A stretch of 64,000 nt of DNA from JBBROS01 sp965213855. GTDB lineage: Bacteria; Pseudomonadota; Alphaproteobacteria; Acetobacterales; Acetobacteraceae. The stretch spans positions 310,001 to 374,000 of the forward strand of contig CBDCAA010000007.1 of assembly GCA_965213855.1 (NCBI GenBank), given 5' to 3'. Made by a program: the position numbers and the translations under genes. The notes beneath the pieces were generated by a model, which saw only the letters and a list, made by a program, of their open reading frames with translations, made no database searches and was not told the DNA's origin. Positions 61,486 to 64,000 of the stretch are shown here, piece after piece (positions within the stretch are counted from its first letter, which is position 1; each line of letters starts with the position of its first letter).

Positions 61486-62511
61486 ATGCTTGCCACCCGC
61501 CGCGCGCTCGTCGCGATGTTACTGGCCTCGGCCCCGCTGGTGGGCATTCCTTCGGCCGCCCGTGCACAGACTGCCCCGACCGAGTTGAACTTCGGCCTTG
61601 TCGCGACCGACGGCAGCCAGGACCTCCGGAGCCGGTGGGAGCCCTTCCTCGAGGACATGCAGAAAGCGATTGGCATGAAAGTGACCGGCTTCTACCCGTC
61701 GGACTACGCGGGCGTCATCGAAGCGATGCGGTTCGGCAAGGTCCAGGTGGCCTGGTATGGCAACGCCGCCGCGATCCAGGCCGTCGACCGTGCCGACGGC
61801 GAAATCTTCGTCCAGAAGTCCTATGCCAACGGGACGCTCGGCTACTACTCGCTGCTTATCGTGCCCGCCGACAGCCCGCTGAAGTCGCTTGACGACGTGA
61901 TTCACGCTGCGCCCGGCACGCTGAACTTCGGCAACGGCGACCCGAACAGCACGTCGGGCTTCCTCATTCCCAGCTACTACGCCTGGGCGAAGAACGGCAT
62001 CGACGTGCGGAAGCACTTCAAGAACATCGTCGCGGCCAGCCACGGCGTGAACCTGCTGGCGGTCGTCAACAAGCAAGTCGACGTCGCCACCAACAACACC
62101 GAGGACCTCGACAACTTTCAGAAGTCGCATCCCGAGCAGGCCGCAAAGGTCCGGGCTATCTGGAAGAGCCCGATCATCCCGGCTGACCCGATCGTCTGGC
62201 GCAAGGACCTGCCCGACGCCGTCAAGCAGAAGGTTAAGGCATTCTTCCTCGCCTACGGCACCGAGCGGCCGGGTGCCGACGTCGCCCACGAGCGCAAGGT
62301 CCTCGAAGGCCTCGGCGAATGGGGAACGTTCCACGCCTCTTCGGACGCGCAGCTGCTCCCGGTCCGCCAGGTCGCCGTCTTCCGCGAGCGCCTGACGACC
62401 GAGAACAACGCGAACCTCCTGGCCGAGGAAAAGGCCAAAAAGCTCGAGGAGATCGACGCCCGCCTGAAGGCGCTCGACGTCCAGATGGAGAAAGCCAAGA
62501 CCGCGTCTTGA
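61486..62511 (+). CDS. phnD: phosphonate-type ABC transporter binding protein PhnD
   Basis: A 341-residue exported protein (MLATRRALVAMLLASAPLVG signal, cleavage near ARAQT). LNFGLVATDGSQDLRSRWEP, DYAGVIEAMRFGKVQVAWYG and FGNGDPNSTSGFLIPSYYAW are the PhnD ligand-pocket blocks. The C-terminus is a long helical tail (AEEKAKKLEEIDARLKALDV). ATG is preceded by AAGGAGG. Its stop overlaps the phnE start. Confidence 0.93.
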   Translation: MLATRRALVAMLLASAPLVGIPSAARAQTAPTELNFGLVATDGSQDLRSRWEPFLEDMQKAIGMKVTGFYPSDYAGVIEAMRFGKVQVAWYGNAAAIQAVDRADGEIFVQKSYANGTLGYYSLLIVPADSPLKSLDDVIHAAPGTLNFGNGDPNSTSGFLIPSYYAWAKNGIDVRKHFKNIVAASHGVNLLAVVNKQVDVATNNTEDLDNFQKSHPEQAAKVRAIWKSPIIPADPIVWRKDLPDAVKQKVKAFFLAYGTERPGADVAHERKVLEGLGEWGTFHASSDAQLLPVRQVAVFRERLTTENNANLLAEEKAKKLEEIDARLKALDVQMEKAKTAS

Positions 62512-63057
62512 TGCAGGTGTCGGACACCGTCACCGGATCGCGTGCGCGCGGCCCGGGTCTCCTGAAACTGCTGACCTGGGCGGCGCTGGCCGCGGCACTG
62601 GCGTGGTCATGGGACGGCGCGGGGATCAAGCCGCTGGAGCTGGTCCGCTACTCCGGCAACATCGTCACCCTTGTCCGCGACTTCTTCCCGCCCGACTTCG
62701 GCGAATGGCGGTCCTACGTCACGGAAATGGTTCTGACGGTCCAGATCGCGCTATGGGGCACGGGCCTCGCCATCGTCTGCGCCATTCCGCTCGGTCTCAT
62801 GTGCGCCGGGAACATCGCCCCATGGTGGGTCACCCAACCGACCCGGCGCGTCATGGACATGTGCCGCTCCATCAACGAGCTGGTCTTCGCCGTGCTGTTC
62901 GTGGTCGCCGTCGGCCTCGGCCTCACGCGGCTTGAGGCGCGTAACGTCTGTCACGCGGGCCGGGTGATGGCGCGGCGCGATTACGGCACACCGCGCGACC
63001 AATTTGCGTTGGCTTGAAGCACGATGCAGTGTTATGGAAAGCTGAAAGAGCCTTCTG

Positions 63058-63072
63058 TCTCTCTCTCTCTCT
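63058..63072. repeat. CT dinucleotide repeat
   Basis: An uninterrupted TCTCTC run of about 15 bases directly after the stop codon of the minus-strand gene in the insertion. It may be prone to slippage; no function is seen. Confidence 0.6.
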
Positions 63073-63477
63073 TCAGTTTAGAAACGGGCCGATGAACGCG
63101 GTGATTTCACATTGGAAAAGCGATATTGAATTCCCGCTGGCGTCCGTCGTGAAGAAAAAACACCGAGCTTGAGAATTTCTCTCATTACTGAGGTAACGAA
63201 CAATTCCTACGACGTTGCGTGGAGTACGATAGGGCTCTTCAAGATAGCCGGAAGCCGCATCATAAACAGATCTTGCTGTTTGTCCGGTGCAAACAAATTC
63301 AATACTCTTTCCACTCTTGATGCTAAGTGCAAGTTGGATAGAACTATTCACACAGTCTGTTATTAGACCTGAGTTCGTGTTTGTGAATGAAGCCTGACTA
63401 TTTGACTGAGCGCTTGCCACGTGCGGCAGCGATGTAAGTATTGCCAGCGTTGTCGCCGCCAGCATATCGTATCGCAT
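63073..63477 (-). CDS. small exported hypothetical protein in the phnE insertion
   Basis: A 134-residue protein with a signal peptide (MRYDMLAATTLAILTSLPHV, cleavage near ASAQ). The mature part is Ser/Asn/Thr-rich and has four Cys (TDCVNSS, EFVCTGQT, RCFFFT, FQCEIT), suggesting two disulphides. Codon use is A/T-rich compared with the surrounding island, indicating a foreign source. I recognise no family. An SD-like GGAGGG lies upstream of its ATG at 63477. Confidence 0.6.
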   Translation of the reverse strand: MRYDMLAATTLAILTSLPHVASAQSNSQASFTNTNSGLITDCVNSSIQLALSIKSGKSIEFVCTGQTARSVYDAASGYLEEPYRTPRNVVGIVRYLSNERNSQARCFFFTTDASGNSISLFQCEITAFIGPFLN

Positions 63478-64000
63478 CGAACCCCCTCCATCTCGGCACT
63501 AGATGAGCGCGAAGGTTAGCCTTCATCGCCAAAACATCACACTCCAAAACTCAAGACTTCTGCAAATTTTGCTGGCGCGAGCGATTGCAAGGGGTTAGCA
63601 TTTGCATAAGATATGTCCGAAACCTTCGCGGGCGTGCTGGCCCTGTGGGTCCACACGACAGGCATCCTGGCCAAGCTGTTCGCGGAAGCGGTCGAGGCCA
63701 TCGACCCGAGCCCTGTCGAGGGCATCCGGGCGACGGGCGCGCGGGGCATCGAGGAGATCGCCTATGGCGTGATCCCGCAGGTGATGCCGCTGTGGGTCTC
63801 GTTCTCGCTCTATAGGTTCGAGAGCAACGTCCGCTCCGCTTCCGTCATCGGCCTGGTCGGCGCGGGCGGCATCGGCCAGGTCCTGTGGGAAATCATCCGC
63901 GCTTTCGAGTTCCGCCAGACCTGCGCCATCATGATCATGATCATCATCGTCATCAGCGTCAGCCTCATCGACGCCGCGTCCCAGCAGCTCCGGCGAGCAT

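Larger units (their letters stand above)
62924..63625. mobile_element. unidentified 0.7-kb insertion in phnE
   Basis: A 702-bp insertion bounded by CCT on both sides (62921-62923 and 63623-63625), clearly lower in GC than the island around it. It carries one minus-strand gene for a small exported protein and a CT repeat. No transposase, recombinase or inverted ends could be seen. The mechanism of insertion is unknown. Confidence 0.6.
62511..64000 (+). pseudogene. phnE permease gene split by a 0.7-kb insertion (runs off window end)
   Basis: ATG 62511 begins MQVSDTVTGSRARGPGLLKL and the permease continues normally to LFVVAVGLG at 62920. The insertion 62924-63625 then adds unrelated codons and a stop at 63017. 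Homology resumes with FAGVLALWVHTTGILAKLFA (from about 63625) and the permease coupling loop GIRATGARGIEEIAYGVIPQ, running to the window end. An ATG at 63613 could translate the second part separately. PhnE would be the membrane subunit for PhnC and PhnD. Confidence 0.88.

Noticed and set aside
59634..61676. Long minus-strand open frame continuing upstream of gapdh across arsR-arsC and phnC
   Set aside because: Only the last 346 codons are protein-like (gapdh); the rest is antisense or out of frame to arsR-arsC and phnC.
62924..63625. Integron cassette interpretation of the phnE insertion
   Set aside because: GTTAGC-type strings occur at the right side but no paired attC core could be built with the left end.

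Overview
The window is high-GC DNA with strong C/G wobble preference. It looks like an alphaproteobacterial chromosome, probably Rhodospirillales/Acetobacteraceae-like (inference). The best taxonomic evidence is the block kinase/pyrophosphorylase (RP001 type)-hemE-hemH-hemJ-rho, which is the classical neighbourhood of the alphaproteobacterial replication origin, together with maf nearby and a HemJ-type haem pathway.

Region 1 (1-21.1 kb) is ordinary accessory metabolism. It holds two MFS exporters, a TRAP transporter with fused membrane subunits, a CHRD protein, a ChbG/HpnK-type deacetylase, a PEP-CTERM protein, and an SDR/LeuC/LeuD group beside a GntR-FCD regulator. Next come a CopC-like protein with a LysR regulator, a small acyl-carrier/acyltransferase/LolA-like cluster with a COG4648-type membrane protein, a flavin monooxygenase, a serine carboxypeptidase, a methyltransferase, tRNA-Ala(GGC) and a 3-oxoacid CoA-transferase. 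Region 2 (21.2-28.4 kb) is the core block around the putative origin: maf, ppsR, oriC candidate, hemE, hemH, a HAD phosphatase, hemJ and rho.

Region 3 (28.5-36.9 kb) starts with a phosphate permease gene (pit) cut off after 83 native codons by a 6.3-kb element. The element encodes three tyrosine recombinases plus a coiled-coil accessory protein, and its ends carry a short inverted repeat. It is followed by a second, intact pit gene. Region 4 (37.4-64 kb) is an arsenic island. aioXSR senses As(III) and drives a sigma-54 promoter for aioBA (arsenite oxidase), followed by moeA for its molybdenum cofactor. pstSCAB-phoU-phoB, behind a three-repeat Pho box, provides high-affinity phosphate uptake in the presence of arsenate. 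arsR-arsC, gapdh and arsJ form a reductase/arseno-phosphoglycerate export operon, and phnC-phnD-phnE is a second oxyanion transporter.

The island is littered with decay and insertions. There is a TSUP permease split by a transposase-less IS1595-like cargo element, a frameshifted nuclease-like gene, a ChrA remnant, a broken RES/Xre toxin-antitoxin pair, an intact TIR-like defence effector, and a phnE gene split by a 0.7-kb lower-GC insertion. The best candidates for something new are the recombinase trio with its paralogous pit context, the IS-like cargo element, the TIR protein with an unassigned N-terminal domain, and the low-complexity insert in AioA.
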